A stretch of 64,000 nucleotides of DNA, from assembly GCA_036971475.1 (NCBI GenBank), contig JBAIZL010000008.1, positions 32,957,212 through 33,021,211 of the forward strand, in the 5' to 3' direction. Shown here piece after piece: positions 1 through 11,224 of this stretch. The position numbers and the translations under genes are program-made. A model generated the notes under the pieces. The model did no database searches, was not told the origin of the DNA, and worked only from the letters and a program-made list of their open reading frames with translations. The DNA is from Prosapia bicincta. Lineage: Eukaryota > Arthropoda > Insecta > Hemiptera > Cercopidae. How positions within the stretch are numbered: position 1 is the stretch's first letter; every line of letters starts with the position of its first letter.

Positions 1-1245
1 AAATTAATATATTACTTTGCTTTTGCAAAAATACTCCTTAAAAATTCTTTTTTTTTAGCTTGTTTGAATTATTTACTTCTACTCTTGTTTATGATTGGAA
101 AAATTTCAGAAATTTTATTTAGCTGATTTACCACAGGATAATTATAATATGTTTATTCAAACTCGATTAAATTGAATTGATATTAAAATAGAAAATAAAA
201 ATTTACTTTTCAGAATATGTTGCAGATGAATTAATTTTTCTTAATGCTTCATATTTATTATAATTTTGAGAAGCAGTTATTTAACATGAAATAAACTTGA
301 ATGGTTCATATAGTTCACAAATGTTCATGTAATCCTTGCATAAAGTTCATCAATTATTTTGTTAACACTATTATTTAAAATTCTCTAACATTTGTAGTCA
401 TTTGAGAACACTAGTTAAAATTACACACATAAATTTACATTCTTACTTGAGTGCAAGATGAGAATAATTTATACAAATTTATTTATTTTACGTCCATAAA
501 ATTATTTCTAGAAGTAAAAGGCTATGTTACTTCCTAATGACTTTATTTTTAATTTATGTTTGTGCGCCCAAACTTAAATCTGAAGGATTTCAAAACCAAA
601 TTTATGTGATTTTCTCTTTACAGTTGTTTAATCCTGGCTATTTAATATATGTTATATGCACATAAAATAAGTTATATCAACTTATTGGTTAAGTACTTAA
701 TCATTTATCATTGATTTCCTCTCTGAATTTCTTATTCTTTTACTTTGGTTGAATTTAAATAGATTATGTTACTAATGACTTTAAATATTTCTTGTCTTAA
801 CTTTGTTAAACTTTAACTTGTTATAACTTGATTTAACTTTAATCTTGATATTTTAGAACTAGCATTTTATATTTGAATAATTTTTTATTTAATTACCACC
901 ACTTATATTTTTGTGTAAGAGAAAGTTATTTGATTATATATTTTTTTTCAATTATGAATAATCAATTAGTTATTGAAATTTTATTTAAAGAAAACTGAAT
1001 CTATAATTTTTAAGAAATTTACTGAATTTAATAAATAATTAATTTTTTATTAAAATTCCTGACTTGCTCCAAAACCCTGCACTGTGATTTCTCCTCTTCT
1101 CCCATTGTTTTCTTGGAGTCTGGAATCTTGTAAAATCTGTAAAACTAAAAGTAACACTACAGAGAGGGAGAACAAATACATCACAATACCATACAGAACA
1201 CAATAAACAGAACATCGAATAAATTATGCCACAAATTTTAAAAAA
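1..1245. other. AT-rich DNA, no gene recognised
   Basis: Very AT-rich sequence with stop codons in all frames. It should be intronic, since it lies upstream of the first TCF25 exon visible in the window, but I find no further TCF25-like exon here. Confidence 0.5.
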
Positions 1246-1474
1246 CTGGATACAAAATAGCATACAAAACTAATAACAATTTACAATACAAAATAGCAAA
1301 CAAAACTAATAACAATTTACAATACAAAATAGCATACAAAACTAATAACAATTTACAATACAAAATAGCAAACAAAACTTATAACAATTTACAATACAAA
1401 ATAGCATACAAAACTAATAACAATTTACAATACAAAATAGCAAACAAAACTTATAACAATTTACAATACAAAAT
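1246..1474. repeat. 36-bp tandem repeat (about 6.4 copies)
   Basis: The motif ACAATTTACAATACAAAATA recurs with an exact 36-bp spacing, and successive units alternate between AGCATAC and AGCAAAC variants. The alternation suggests that the array grew partly by duplication of a two-unit (72-bp) block. It lies in the intron upstream of the first visible TCF25 exon. Confidence 0.85.
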
Positions 1475-1908
1475 ACAACACAACACCAACAACAAGGATA
1501 AACTTCAAGCACCATTGAATAACTTGGTACAACAGTGCAGACAAGTGACACTACATATATTCGCTATGATTCTGCTCTGGATTCACCAATTCCAAAATGT
1601 TACTTATCACTTTACTGCCAGGCAATTACAACAAATTTTGTCCCTTAAAACAGAAAATGAAGCCCCAAACCCTGTTTTATTTTACCAGATTTCAGTCGTT
1701 TATGAGCCAGTTAAGAGAGTGTATACAAACATGTGTAATGCACATTTTTAATTATTTTTAGTTGAATATTTATGACTCTTCTTGATTTTCTTCATACTAC
1801 ATACTTTCTATTTGATGTAATAATACAATTTAATAGTGTTCATCATATAATTTGTAAGGCGAAGTATACTTGATTTGTCTCTACCAGCTGTATATTTTTG
1901 TATTTCAG

Positions 1909-2128
1909 AGCATTGTTTATTGCTATATTCAAACACTTAACATTTGTCGGAGCACGTGCTTGCTATCGAACTGCCTTGGAATTTTGTAAATTATTATTAT
2001 CATTAGATCCAGAAAATGATCCACTGGGTATTATCTTAGCAATCGATTTCTATGCTTTACGATCTCAGAAATATGACTGGCTAATACGCTTTGCTTTAGA
2101 GTTAGAACCATCAAGAAATCTATCTCAG
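1909..2128 (+). CDS. TCF25: TCF25 coding exon a
   Basis: The acceptor is TTTCAG ending at 1908 and the donor GTATGT starts at 2129. The exon carries one codon-completing base and 73 codons, ending in phase 0 after RNLSQ. It encodes the conserved block around EFCKLLLSLDPENDP. Confidence 0.93.
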
Positions 2129-5100
2129 GTATGTAACTTTTATTTTAAATTATAGTTCATTAGATATATTTTCTATAAGTTGTTAAGTATAAATAGAATA
2201 TTATTTCAAATATTATAACAAATTTCCAAACAGAGAAACAATTTTACTTTAAATAATTTTTTGACTTCTGAAATTGTTAAATAAAATACTTAGAAGTAGT
2301 TTTCAGTACTTATAAGACCCCATAATTCATGTGATTTTTTCAGTTTTAAAAGTATAAATAGTTGTAAAATTAAATGTTAACTATTGTTAGTTAAATATAC
2401 AGATATATTAGAGGAATGTTAGTGAATAGGCATCTGAAGTAACCCACTTTGTTATGCACTTATAAGAAGTTAAATACTAATGTAGTATGAAAGATTTTTG
2501 TCACAGAGATGTACTAAAAATTCATCTCAGAACCCTACCTCATCTAAAAAATAACATACGTCAAGCCACCACAACATATTAGTCAACATGCTTGAAAACG
2601 TTGAACAGAACTTCAGAAATTTGCTAACTTAATGCCTTAACAATGAGGACCTTCATTTGAACAGTGTCATTTTTTAAAAACTCTAATTGAAAATACAGTA
2701 CTTGTTTTTTACCAGAAAAATAAAATTCAATCATATATCTTATTTATTAATTTTTTTATTACTTTTTTACCATTCAAATCATTGAGTTATATTTTGCAGC
2801 TTGTACTTAACACAGAAAAAATATATATTTTATTGGTATGAGTCGGAAAATCGAGCAATTGTTTTTTATTTTAGTAATTTTAAATTTCATCCCAGTATAG
2901 CTGGTCACACGAAAGGTGGAATGCGACCTAGAAGGGCTAGCATAGACGAGGAGAAGGGTAGAGGTAGCAAAAGACCGTTCCACAGATATTCTAGTACAAG
3001 ATACAGTATTTATATTACAATAATGTAGATTTGACAAGGCCGAAAGCCATTATAAATATTATTTTATTTTTTATATTAACCAGATCATTTACATAAAGTT
3101 TTGAACAAATTTACTTATATTAGTTTTCTAAACAACCACATGTCTTCAATTCCTTTAATGCAACACGCGTTACAAAAACCGTTTTTTACTATGGCAAACT
3201 TTTTGTTTTCTATCGATCGATTGCGCACCAGCTTATGAATGAACAGCTACAACATGAGTTTATTTTAAATTGAAATGTTTAATTATTAAAATTAATAATA
3301 ATTAATTTTTGTTATAGCTTCCTAATTTTGCATATTCAGTAGCCGTAGCACATTTCCAGTTGGGTACTGATATCGAAACTGCACATCATTTACTTCAGAA
3401 AGCTGTCATTATGTTTCCTGGTGTTTTATTGCCATTATTAGATAAATGTGGAGTTCAGCCAGATAGTAGAGTTTCCTCCCATGCATTTTTTACACAGGCG
3501 TCCTCAAGGTAAATTATCAACAATAAAATTTACAAATTAAAACTTAAGTAATATATGTTTTTGTAGTTAGTTTCAATTTACCAGTTATAAGTAAATAAGT
3601 TTACCAGTTTGTTTGTTTCAGTCAAAGCCCAGCACTATCATCTTTAATAAATTTGTATATAGTCCGTTGCTACCATGTTTGGAAAGAATCTGAGTTACTT
3701 CCTTGGCTCGAAAGGAATGTTCATGCTGTGTTAGACAAAGTTGATGTCAATGATCCTTTTGTAAAAGATTGTGAAGTAAAACGATCGAAACGATATTCAT
3801 ACATTCCAGTCAATATACAAAGGCATATTATCCTTTCTGATTTAAAGGATGTCACAGCCTCATTAACTGAGGTACCGTATTGATTAATATTTTGCATGTT
3901 TGAAAATAATATTTGTGTTTGTTATTTATGTTTTTATAAATATTGATATTTAGGTTATGAGTAATATGAAATTATGTAGAGTTGATAAGCTTTTATACTT
4001 GTCATAAATTGTAAATAACAATAAAAAAATGAATAACAATTCTATTTGTGTTATAAATGAAAAAGACAGTTTTATGAACATGTCATTTTTTAGTATTCCA
4101 TTATAGAAAATTGTTCATTAAAAATTCAGTCTAAGCTATTTGTTGATGATGAAACTATCATTTTTTTAAAGTTGCTTGATGTAATCATCTTGAATCCACT
4201 GATTAAACTATATTTAAAAAGTAGAGGGTTATCTACTGTAGAGGGTTAGCTTCGTAAAAGGAACGAATGTTTTGAAAAGCGTCAGCAAGTAAGCCATTAC
4301 GTATTCACTTAGTTAAGTACTTTTTAAATATAGTTTATCATTTTTTTCTTTAAGATTTATTTGACATTTGAAAATCCGTACAATACATAAAGCAAAGAGA
4401 GAATTGCGCTGTAATGTAGACCTTAGATCTACATGACGCAGCGAGTTAACTTGGATAGTTGTTCTGCTTTCAGCTTAGTCACAACAGGAACAATCCGTTA
4501 GTTTGTTATGTAATGTTGTTACTTCGTCGATCTCTTTAATAAATGGTTACCTGTTCTACGACCTTTTGGATATACTATTGGCAATCCACTTTTATTAGAT
4601 ATCCCGTTACAAGAAATCTTTGTTTTAATGTTTCTATTACGTTTACCCAATGAACCAAGACAAAAGCATTCTTGACATTAAGTATGACCAACTGGTTTAT
4701 CTATAATTTTCCTAGGGTCTTACACTTGCATTATCGCAGTTATTTAGACTTTTTCAGAATTAATTCTGGGTATCAGGAAGTCCTCCAGAAGCTTGTATAA
4801 CTGTATACAGTCATGGTTTTGGTAATTTCTCCACCACTTAGGGTACGCTAGGACACTTACTTAGTACTTCTGGTGGTGTCCTTTATGCACAACAATGTGT
4901 TAGTATTATACATGCCAAGAAGAAGGCATGGGTACGCTAGGACACTTACTTAGTACTTCTGGTGGTGTCCTTTATGCACAACAATGTGAAGCAAATACTC
5001 ATGCTAAGAAGAAGGCATGGGTACGCTAGGACACTTACTTAGTACTTCTGGTGATGTCCATTATGCACAACAATGTGAAGCAAATACTCATGCTAAGAAG

Positions 5101-6623
5101 AAGGCATGGGTGCGCTAGGACACTTACTTAGTACTTCTGGTGATGCCCATTATGCACAACAATGTGAAGCAAATACTCATGCTAAGAAGAAGGCATGGGT
5201 GCGCTAGGACACTTACTTAGTACTTCTGGTGATGCCCATTATGCACAACAATGTGAAGCAAATACTCATGCTAAGAAGAAGGCATGGGTACGCTAGGACA
5301 CTTACTTAGTACTTCTGGTGATGCCCATTATGCACAACAATGTGAAGCAAATACTCATGCTAAGAAGAAGGCATGGGTATGCTAGGACACTTACTTAGTA
5401 CTTCTGGTGGTGTCCATTATGCACAACAATGTGAAGCAAATACTCATGCTAAGAAGAAGGCATGGGTACGCTAGGACACTTACTTAGTACTTCTGGTGGT
5501 GTCCATTATGCACAACAATGTGAAGCAAATACTCATGCTAAGAAGAAGGCATGGGTACGCTAGGACACTTACTTAGTACTTCTGGTGGTGTCCATTATGC
5601 ACAACAATGTGAAGCAAATACTCATGCTAAGAAGAAGGCATGGGTACGCTAGGACACTTACTTAGTACTTCTGGTGCCACTCGCATTTGTGTGACTACTT
5701 CATACATACTTTTACCTATATTTACTACATAAATTTACAAACATTTAAATATAACTTAAATCTAGTGTAAATTTAATGATATCTTGTGGAAATTGAGATG
5801 GACATTGGAATCTTGTAAAACACGAAGAAACACCTTTTTAAAAATTTGTCAACTATGAAGTGCTGTAATTATAAAAAAATGGTGTAACACAACTTTCGGT
5901 AAGTTGAATGCTATAAAAAAAATTTTTTTTTAATGTTTATAGAAGGTCTAAGTAATTAATGTAATTAGTGCTTATATTATAAGGTAATATATTGCAAATA
6001 CTAAAAATTCTTTTATTTACCTGAAATAGATAGTATTTATAGACATACGATTTTTATAGATGAAACTAAAATACAGTATCTTAGTTATTTTGCATCATAT
6101 GTATATTGAAATTATTTGTTTCATGTTGTGCACATATTTATAACTTCCTATATTTATCCATCAAACCAGATCGTAAAGCCATTTAAAATAATCTTCTGTT
6201 GAAATATTTTTGCATAATCTTTTTTATAGAATTTTAGTTAGTTGACAATGTGAAATGGTTTTTATATTTCCATTTATAAATAAAACCATTTTTTTATAGG
6301 GAACACACAGTCCAATACTGAGCTTTGATCCTCTACCACCACCTGATTCTATCAACCTCTACAGTCGACCACAACGACTTCGTCTTTTAGAAAACGCTAA
6401 TGCTCTGTCTATGTTCTTTCGGTCATTAGTTCCAAACTTTAATATGAATCAACCTCTGTCTGATGAACTTGCAGATGAAGATGGAGCAGCTATGGACTTA
6501 CGAAGAAGTGTAACCTCTCTGCTAGACGCAATGAGAGATTTGTTATCGAACATACACATGCCTGATGTGCCTGGCGATGGAGATGTAGAAGATGGAGACT
6601 CAGAAGAAGACCAAAGACCTTAA
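1909..6623 (+). CDS. TCF25: TCF25 (NULP1 / Rqc1 family), 3' four coding exons, partial
   Basis: This is the C-terminal part, about 327 residues, of transcription factor 25. The family is the animal relative of yeast Rqc1, a component of the ribosome-associated quality control complex working with the E3 ligase Listerin; the vertebrate protein was also described as a repressor (NULP1). Recognisable blocks in order are ACYRTALEFCKLLLSLDPEN and the following YALRSQKYDWLIRFALELE, RNLSQ-LPNFAYSVAVAHFQL, MFPGVLLPLLDKCGVQPDSR, NLYIVRCYHVWKE, and SFDPLPPPDSINLYSRPQRLR with MFFRSLVPNF. The protein ends in an acidic Asp/Glu-rich tail, as family members do. Four exons join in frame through GT-AG introns: 1909-2128, 3318-3508, 3622-3871 and 6300-6623. 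The first base of the first exon completes an Arg codon begun in an exon upstream of the window, so the N-terminal half is missing. The stop is TAA at 6621-6623. A possible polyadenylation signal AATAAA is at 7596-7601, but nearer ones are not obvious. No disruption is seen. Confidence 0.95.
2886..3270. repeat. Dispersed repeat, copy 1 (unclassified)
   Basis: About 380 bp in a TCF25 intron that matches 35848-36215 in the same orientation. Shared landmarks in order are an AGCTGGT-like start, GGTAGAGG(T/A)AGCAAAAGA, CGTTCCACAGA, ATAAATATTATTTTAT, AACCAGATCATTTACAT, TCAGTTTTCTAAAC-like sequence, ATGCAACAC and GCACCAGCTTA. There is no coding capacity and I see no inverted ends. It could be a SINE or a fragment of a larger element. 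Confidence 0.7.
3318..3508 (+). CDS. TCF25: TCF25 coding exon b
   Basis: The acceptor is GTTATAG ending at 3317 and the donor GTAAAT starts at 3509. The exon is 191 bases and ends two bases into a Ser codon. It encodes LPNFAYSV through the MFPGVLLPLL motif, one of the best conserved parts of the family. Confidence 0.93.
3622..3871 (+). CDS. TCF25: TCF25 coding exon c
   Basis: The acceptor is TTTCAG ending at 3621. The first base completes the Ser codon left open by the previous exon. It encodes NLYIVRCYHVWKE and NIQRHIILSDLKD. The donor is GTACCG after a Glu codon at 3871, a weaker donor but in the phase needed by the last exon. Confidence 0.9.
4190..4345 (+). mobile_element. PLE family A terminal fragment in TCF25 intron
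   Basis: It contains GAGGGTTAGCTTCGTAAAAG, GAACGAATGTTTTGAAA and the tail GTATTCACTTAGTTAAGTA. These match the 3' ends of the family A Penelope-like elements at 35455-35555 and 62870-62967. No coding sequence remains. Confidence 0.75.
4841..5676. repeat. 89-bp minisatellite in TCF25 intron (about 9.4 copies)
   Basis: Units begin GGGTACGCTAGGACACTTAC and start at 4841, 4930, 5019, 5108, 5197 and so on to 5642, an exact 89-bp period. Variant sites (GGTGGTGTCC against GGTGATGCCC, TACGC against TGCGC) are shared by neighbouring units, which is the usual sign of local unequal exchange. The first unit differs most from the others. Confidence 0.95.
6300..6623 (+). CDS. TCF25: TCF25 terminal coding exon
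   Basis: The acceptor is TTTATAG ending at 6299. The exon reads GTHSPILSFDPLPPPDSI and on to the acidic C-terminus DVEDGDSEEDQRP, with stop TAA at 6621. The SFDPLPPPDSI and FFRSL motifs are family hallmarks. Confidence 0.94.
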   Translation, partial: GTHSPILSFDPLPPPDSINLYSRPQRLRLLENANALSMFFRSLVPNFNMNQPLSDELADEDGAAMDLRRSVTSLLDAMRDLLSNIHMPDVPGDGDVEDGDSEEDQRP

Positions 6624-7845
6624 ATTAATGTTTGTAGTAGTCTAATGTTATTGAAATTATTTCAGATATTTTTATTCAATTAGAGAGTGTACAAAGAACT
6701 ACATTTTTTTAAATAGAAAAGCGGCTGTACAAAATCTATACTTTAATAATTTTGAATTTATCCAAATCCAGAACTTTGAAATGTGTTTGATGAATATGTC
6801 AGAGCTAAAAAGAGATGTGTGTTTTGACTGTAATAAGTTGAACAATTTGTTTTCATTTTAAAATATAAGCACAATCTTTTTCTGTCCAGTTCTTGAAGTT
6901 AGACGTTTTCAAAAATCTTAATTAATAATATAATTAGTTATTCTTTGTCCTGCAGAGACAACAGGTTCCTTTTCTCTTGCATTTTTCTAAGAATTTAATT
7001 TGTGTTACTTGGAAGTAAATGTAGGATTGTTTCAAGTAAATAAGTTAGACTAATGGAGATTTTAGTTATATTTTATTAGCTATATAGAACTTTACATACA
7101 ATTTAGTTACTTGCCTGTATATACAGTTCGTTAATACTGTACTGTACTTACATATGTACATAAACGCCAACACTGATTGTCTTTATAACTAGGAATGTTG
7201 TGGAGAAGAATGACGATTTCTTCATTTGTTTTACTGTAATCAATCACCTCATTGTTTTATGATCCAATAGTTTTTTCTATCCGTCAGGCATGTTCTTGAC
7301 CTGATTGCATCCTATGCTATAGCAACCCATAGAGCGACATCACCTTTTTTTTGCTTTTTCGCCTGACTGTACATTACAAGTTCTAGGGAGAATACTAACT
7401 ACATTACCTAATTACCCAAATTCTGTAGAATATATGTAAACTTAATGATACAGAGACGTGAACACAACTGGATGAGTCGAGCCGACTATAACTGGCCCGA
7501 CAGCAAGGCACCCTGCGGAATAAAGATGTTTACTTTATTTTCTTATTATGGCAGGATATCGGAGGCTCTACGTTACTAGGACGTATTTATCGAAAAATAA
7601 ATTAATGAAACAAATTTCCAATAGTTTTAGGAAAGACAATGTATTACATGATTGGTAGTACTTTTTATAATATACAACACTGACATAAAAAATTTGAACT
7701 GGGTTGTACGTGAGTAGCAGTAGGGAATGGGGAAATGATATTTTGATGAAGAGATGGTAGGTGAATAGTTGAAGAAGGAATATGTGGGCTGATTTCTAAG
7801 AAAAGAATTACACTTTTTAAACCAGAATTAAATTGCTAATTATTT
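6624..7845. other. TCF25 3' UTR and downstream intergenic DNA
   Basis: The proximal part is presumably the TCF25 3' untranslated region, but its end cannot be placed with confidence. The rest is AT-rich with no recognised gene or repeat. Confidence 0.5.
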
Positions 7846-7980
7846 TTATTGGTATCACTTTGCAAAAAACCACTACTTACTGATATTTTGAGCAGACACG
7901 TTTCACACTAGATCAGTGCATTGCTCAATGCTGTAAGTCACAGACTCACCCTTTTTGTCAAAAACTGTCAAAATGAGCAA
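7846..7980 (-). mobile_element. PLE family F terminal repeat fragment
   Basis: The sequence CACTACTTACTGATATTTTG, then GCAGACACGTTTCACACTAG and ATCAGTGCATTG, matches the family F termini at 15215-15290 and 54285-54360. It includes the ribozyme-like core listed separately. Confidence 0.75.
7892..7919 (-). ncRNA. Hammerhead-like motif, PLE family F (copy 1)
   Basis: Read on the minus strand: GCA (stem I), CTGAT, a short CTAGTGT segment, GAAA, a stem III of ACGTGT, then C and TGC (stem I partner). The cleavage triplet would be GUC. Stem II is nearly absent and positions 8-9 are not the canonical GA, so self-cleavage is doubtful. Confidence 0.5.
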
Positions 7981-8044
7981 CACAAAAACTATAATTTTTA
8001 AATATCTAAAGCTAATTTTCCTCTTCCAATTATTCTTACTAACT

Positions 8045-8375
8045 TCTTGGTCCAGCATCAGGAGACACAGACATCCCGATTTCTGAAATAAACAGCTCTC
8101 ATCAGTGTCATGTAATCCTTGCTTATCCCACCCAATGCACCTCTGAGTCTTGATTTCAGTTTTTCTCTGTCTTGGTTTGACGCTGTACAGAGTAGCACAA
8201 TAAATGATATATGATCTCTAATTCAGTGTGACATCTATGGCATATTGAGCTATCGCTGGCATTCCTTCTGAATGTTAAATAATGATCTTTCAGCAGGTTC
8301 CAATCTCCATCATTCAACCCACTTCAGAACCAGAATACCTCTCCAGCGTTTTTTCAGCATTTGGCAAGCGAGAGT
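8045..8375 (-). pseudogene. Non-LTR retrotransposon 3' coding remnant
   Basis: Minus-strand translation gives WNLLKDHYLTFRRNASDSS, then CHRCHTELEIIYHLLC, a CxxC...HxxxC pattern typical of the zinc-binding tail after the reverse transcriptase (or RNase H) of CR1, Jockey and I-type elements. Stop codons interrupt the frame. The reverse transcriptase is not present. Which clade it belongs to cannot be said. Confidence 0.5.
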
Positions 8376-8449
8376 TTAAGGACTTCTACAGGTTTCATGG
8401 TCAATGAATACTTAGCTTCTTCCAATGATTCTCCCCCACAGGGTTTATG

Positions 8450-10040
8450 TAGAATTATTTTATTTATTTTTAAACTTAAAATGTTCATTTACAATGTTGA
8501 AAATTATTTTGCTAAAAGTAGTGAACATTATTTAAAATATACTCCACAAAAATAGTTAGCAATTTAAAAAACTTCAATTAATGTCTAAAAGAAAGTGGGA
8601 TTGAAATTACCAAAATCAAAAGAATGTATCTAATTAAATATGTTATCTTGTAGATCTATTTTAAAAAAAGAATTCTTTCAAAATTTTTCTTTCCTTTTGA
8701 ATTCATATTAAGCTGTAAAGTCTTTCATTAAGCTATTAATTAGTCTTTTCATCTTAGACTATATCCAAACCAGATTATAATACTCGTTTCTGATAAAGCG
8801 AGTCACACTTTTCTTTTGTTTTGGAATAGAAAATGTGATTAAAATAACACACTTATTAACTTCTTTGTTTATTGGAGACAAAGAAACAAATATATTAATA
8901 TTTACTAATTAAATATTTTGTATTTATTTCATATTGAAGAGTATAGTCAAACTAAATATTCTGTAAAATAAAATTTATGATTGTTGTAAAACAATTTGAG
9001 TTAAACTAAAATCCATTACTTTCAAAATATATTATGACAGTTAAAACTATCAACTGTGTGAATTTTCTAGAGATGGCCAAAGTAACTCTTTTGTAAGGTC
9101 AGTTTGGGGTCACTCACTTACTAAAGGAGTCACCACTTTCCTCTCCTTGCAACTAACATAGCGTCCGAAAGCAACTTCAACACACCTATTGCAGTACTAT
9201 CGAACACAAATTATCTCTCTGAATGTGATGTAATCATTCTACCCCATCTTCTGTTTAGCTCTGTATTTATTTATAATATCTAAATAAAATGTTTACATAT
9301 TTTATTAATGTATTGTATCCAAACAGTATAAATTATTTTGTATAATATTGACTGTCTTTTAACTGCTATTGAAAAAAAAATAATTTGTTTGCAAATTGTT
9401 ACTTTAAACAATTTATATGGAAGATTTAAAAATGTCTGAGAAATTGTACAAACCGATCTTTTCCAATTTACACCTCTTTTACTGGCATCTTCTAAGTGTT
9501 ATTAAAATTTACTTTTACTTTGCAAATATTGTTTCTTTAAGAAATTAATATGAGGGTTGAAACAGCCATTGACAAATATTATCTTTGGGAAATTCATAAA
9601 CTAATATTTTCAAATCTACACCATTTTTAATGACATTTTTTAACTGTTGTTGAAACATAAAAAAGGTTGTTTTTGGGTAATTGTAAAAAATAAATTGATT
9701 TTTTCCAATTTACACAATTGTAATTAGAAGTTTTACTGAAATTAAAAATTAATAGCAAGAGCTAGTAACAACACAACACGTGGAATGCAAATGAAGAATG
9801 AAATTAATACACTCCTCATTCTCTTACTAAATGATTCAGGGACATGAATTAGTGACAGCATGGAAGGGAAGAGAATTATAGAGTGACCTTTTTTTTGTCA
9901 GAGTGAGTTGAGACAAGCAAGGAGATATGAGTTAACACTCAAAAATTTTTATATTTTAAAAATGAGCAGGTTTAAAGTATACATATAGTATATAATATTT
10001 TATAATATATGATAATTCACTCTAGATATTGCTTATATAA
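8450..10040. other. Intergenic DNA, nothing certain
   Basis: AT-rich with no coding signal. The words AGAGATGGCCAAAGTAAC at 9071 resemble the end of a hAT element, but no partner end was found. Confidence 0.4.

Positions 10041-10043
<3 letters not shown>

Positions 10044-10095
<52 letters not shown>
10044..10095. repeat. (TA)n microsatellite
   Basis: An almost pure AT dinucleotide run that directly abuts the left arm of the family B palindrome. Confidence 0.95.
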
Positions 10096-10096
<1 letters not shown>

Positions 10097-10356
10097 TGAT
10101 ATTTTACGTTGTCCATTATTTTTCCGTTGCACTGACTTTATGAAGTTGATATATTACTATTGTAAATACTTTTATCCACCACTAAGTGCATATCCAATCA
10201 CATATCAGTGATTCGACAATGGTCAAGTGTCCAAAAGGCGCCTCATCACTCACGGTAAAATCATTGCACTTAATGGTGGATAAAATTACTTACAATAGTA
10301 ATATATTAACTTCATAAAGTCAGTGCAACGGAAAAACAATGGATAACGTAAAATAT

Positions 10357-10358
<2 letters not shown>
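10096..10358. mobile_element. PLE family B terminal palindrome
   Basis: The left arm includes CCGTTGCACTGACTTTATGA and TTATCCACCACTAAGTGCA. The right arm has the reverse complement, ending GTCAGTGCAACGG and AACGTAAAATATCAA. Both outer edges run into (TA)n. The same unit recurs at 24060-24160, 26270-26370, 26848-26960 and 39274-39760, where it flanks a PLE coding region at 24-26 kb. No coding region lies inside this copy. Confidence 0.85.
10207..10250 (+). ncRNA. Hammerhead-like motif, PLE family B (copy 1)
   Basis: Stem I AGTGAT/ATCACT, core TCGACAAT, a decayed stem II, AAAA in place of GAAA, stem III AGGCGCCT (self-complementary), then C before stem I. Core positions 3 and 8 would be U and A. 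Confidence 0.45.
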
Positions 10359-10410
<52 letters not shown>

Positions 10411-10450
10411 GTCAGTGCAACGGAAAAATAATGGACAACGTAAAATATCA

Positions 10451-10530
<80 letters not shown>
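10359..10530. repeat. (TA)n - family B end - (TA)n - (AG)n composite
   Basis: A TA run at 10359-10407, a 45-bp duplicated piece of the family B end (AAGTCAGTGCAACGGAAAAA to ATATCAAG), a second TA run to 10499, then (AG)n to about 10528. The stop-free translation across it (poly Ile-Tyr) is an artefact of the dinucleotide repeat. Confidence 0.9.
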
Positions 10531-10533
<3 letters not shown>

Positions 10534-11112
10534 GGAATAGGAGACTGACAGACTTACCTTGGTATGAGTCCACTCTGTAGTCTTGAAATAGAAACACATA
10601 AAAGCACTTTAACAATGAGATATTTCAACCACACAGTGGTCTTTCTCAATCAGAGAGAAAACACAAAAAGAAATATGAGAGAATGAAATAAAATAAATAT
10701 AAGTTGTAATCACAGATTGTGTAGAAATCAGATGGCACAGATGCACAGATTAAAGATATATGTATTGTTTCCATGAGCATATGAGTGATTATAGTTTATA
10801 TAAGTCTGTCAGGGGGAAAGAGATTGGAGACGTCTGATGAGGCTATTAGGAAAAAAAGTGAATGGATTTATCTGATGTTGAGGCTAGGGGATTCTCTGGA
10901 CTTGGTATACCACTGGTATGATAGTTACCATCTTCTCAGTTCTGAGGGATTGCAATCAGGGGGGAGTGATTTAATTATTTTTGTTGTTGACAAAGACCAC
11001 TGTGTGGTTGAAATATATCGTTGGTTAAGTGCTTTTATGTGTTTCTATTTCAAGACTACAAAGTGGACTTGTACCAAGGTAAGTCTGTCAGTCTCCTAGT
11101 CCAAAAAATCTA
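10528..11112. mobile_element. PLE-like family E palindromic element
   Basis: The left arm (10528-10645) contains GGAGACTGACAGACTTACCT, TAGTCTTGAAATAGAAACAC and ACCACACAGTGGTCTTT. The right arm (about 10990-11110) holds these in reverse complement. A further copy of the end is at 26736-26818. Both sides lie against simple repeats, with (TA)n on the right at 11143. Plus-strand 10785-11099 is open but resembles nothing I recognise and mostly reads through the repeat arm. Confidence 0.7.
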
Positions 11113-11138
11113 AATAATCTTTACCAACCAAAACTAAC

Positions 11139-11142
<4 letters not shown>

Positions 11143-11222
<80 letters not shown>
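11143..11222. repeat. (TA)n microsatellite
   Basis: About 40 uninterrupted TA units directly beside the family E element. Confidence 0.97.

Positions 11223-11224
<2 letters not shown>

Noticed and set aside
1515..1751. Open frame just before the first TCF25 exon as a further TCF25 exon
   Set aside because: Its translation lacks the expected upstream TCF25 motifs and no suitable donor in the right phase was seen.
4841..5676. Regular array considered as CRISPR-like
   Set aside because: Units are identical throughout with no unique spacers, and the sequence is a eukaryotic intron.
9071..9950. Possible hAT element starting AGAGATGGCCAAAG
   Set aside because: No matching right end, target duplication or transposase fragment was found.
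10312..10599. Ile-Tyr and Ser-Leu repeat proteins
   Set aside because: These are translations of (TA)n and (AG)n; the same holds for 37762-38034 and 38111-38293.
10829..10855. CTGATGAGGCTATTAGGAAAA as a hammerhead in family E
   Set aside because: Stem II is only three pairs after two unpaired G, and stem III and stem I partners are missing; likely a chance match.
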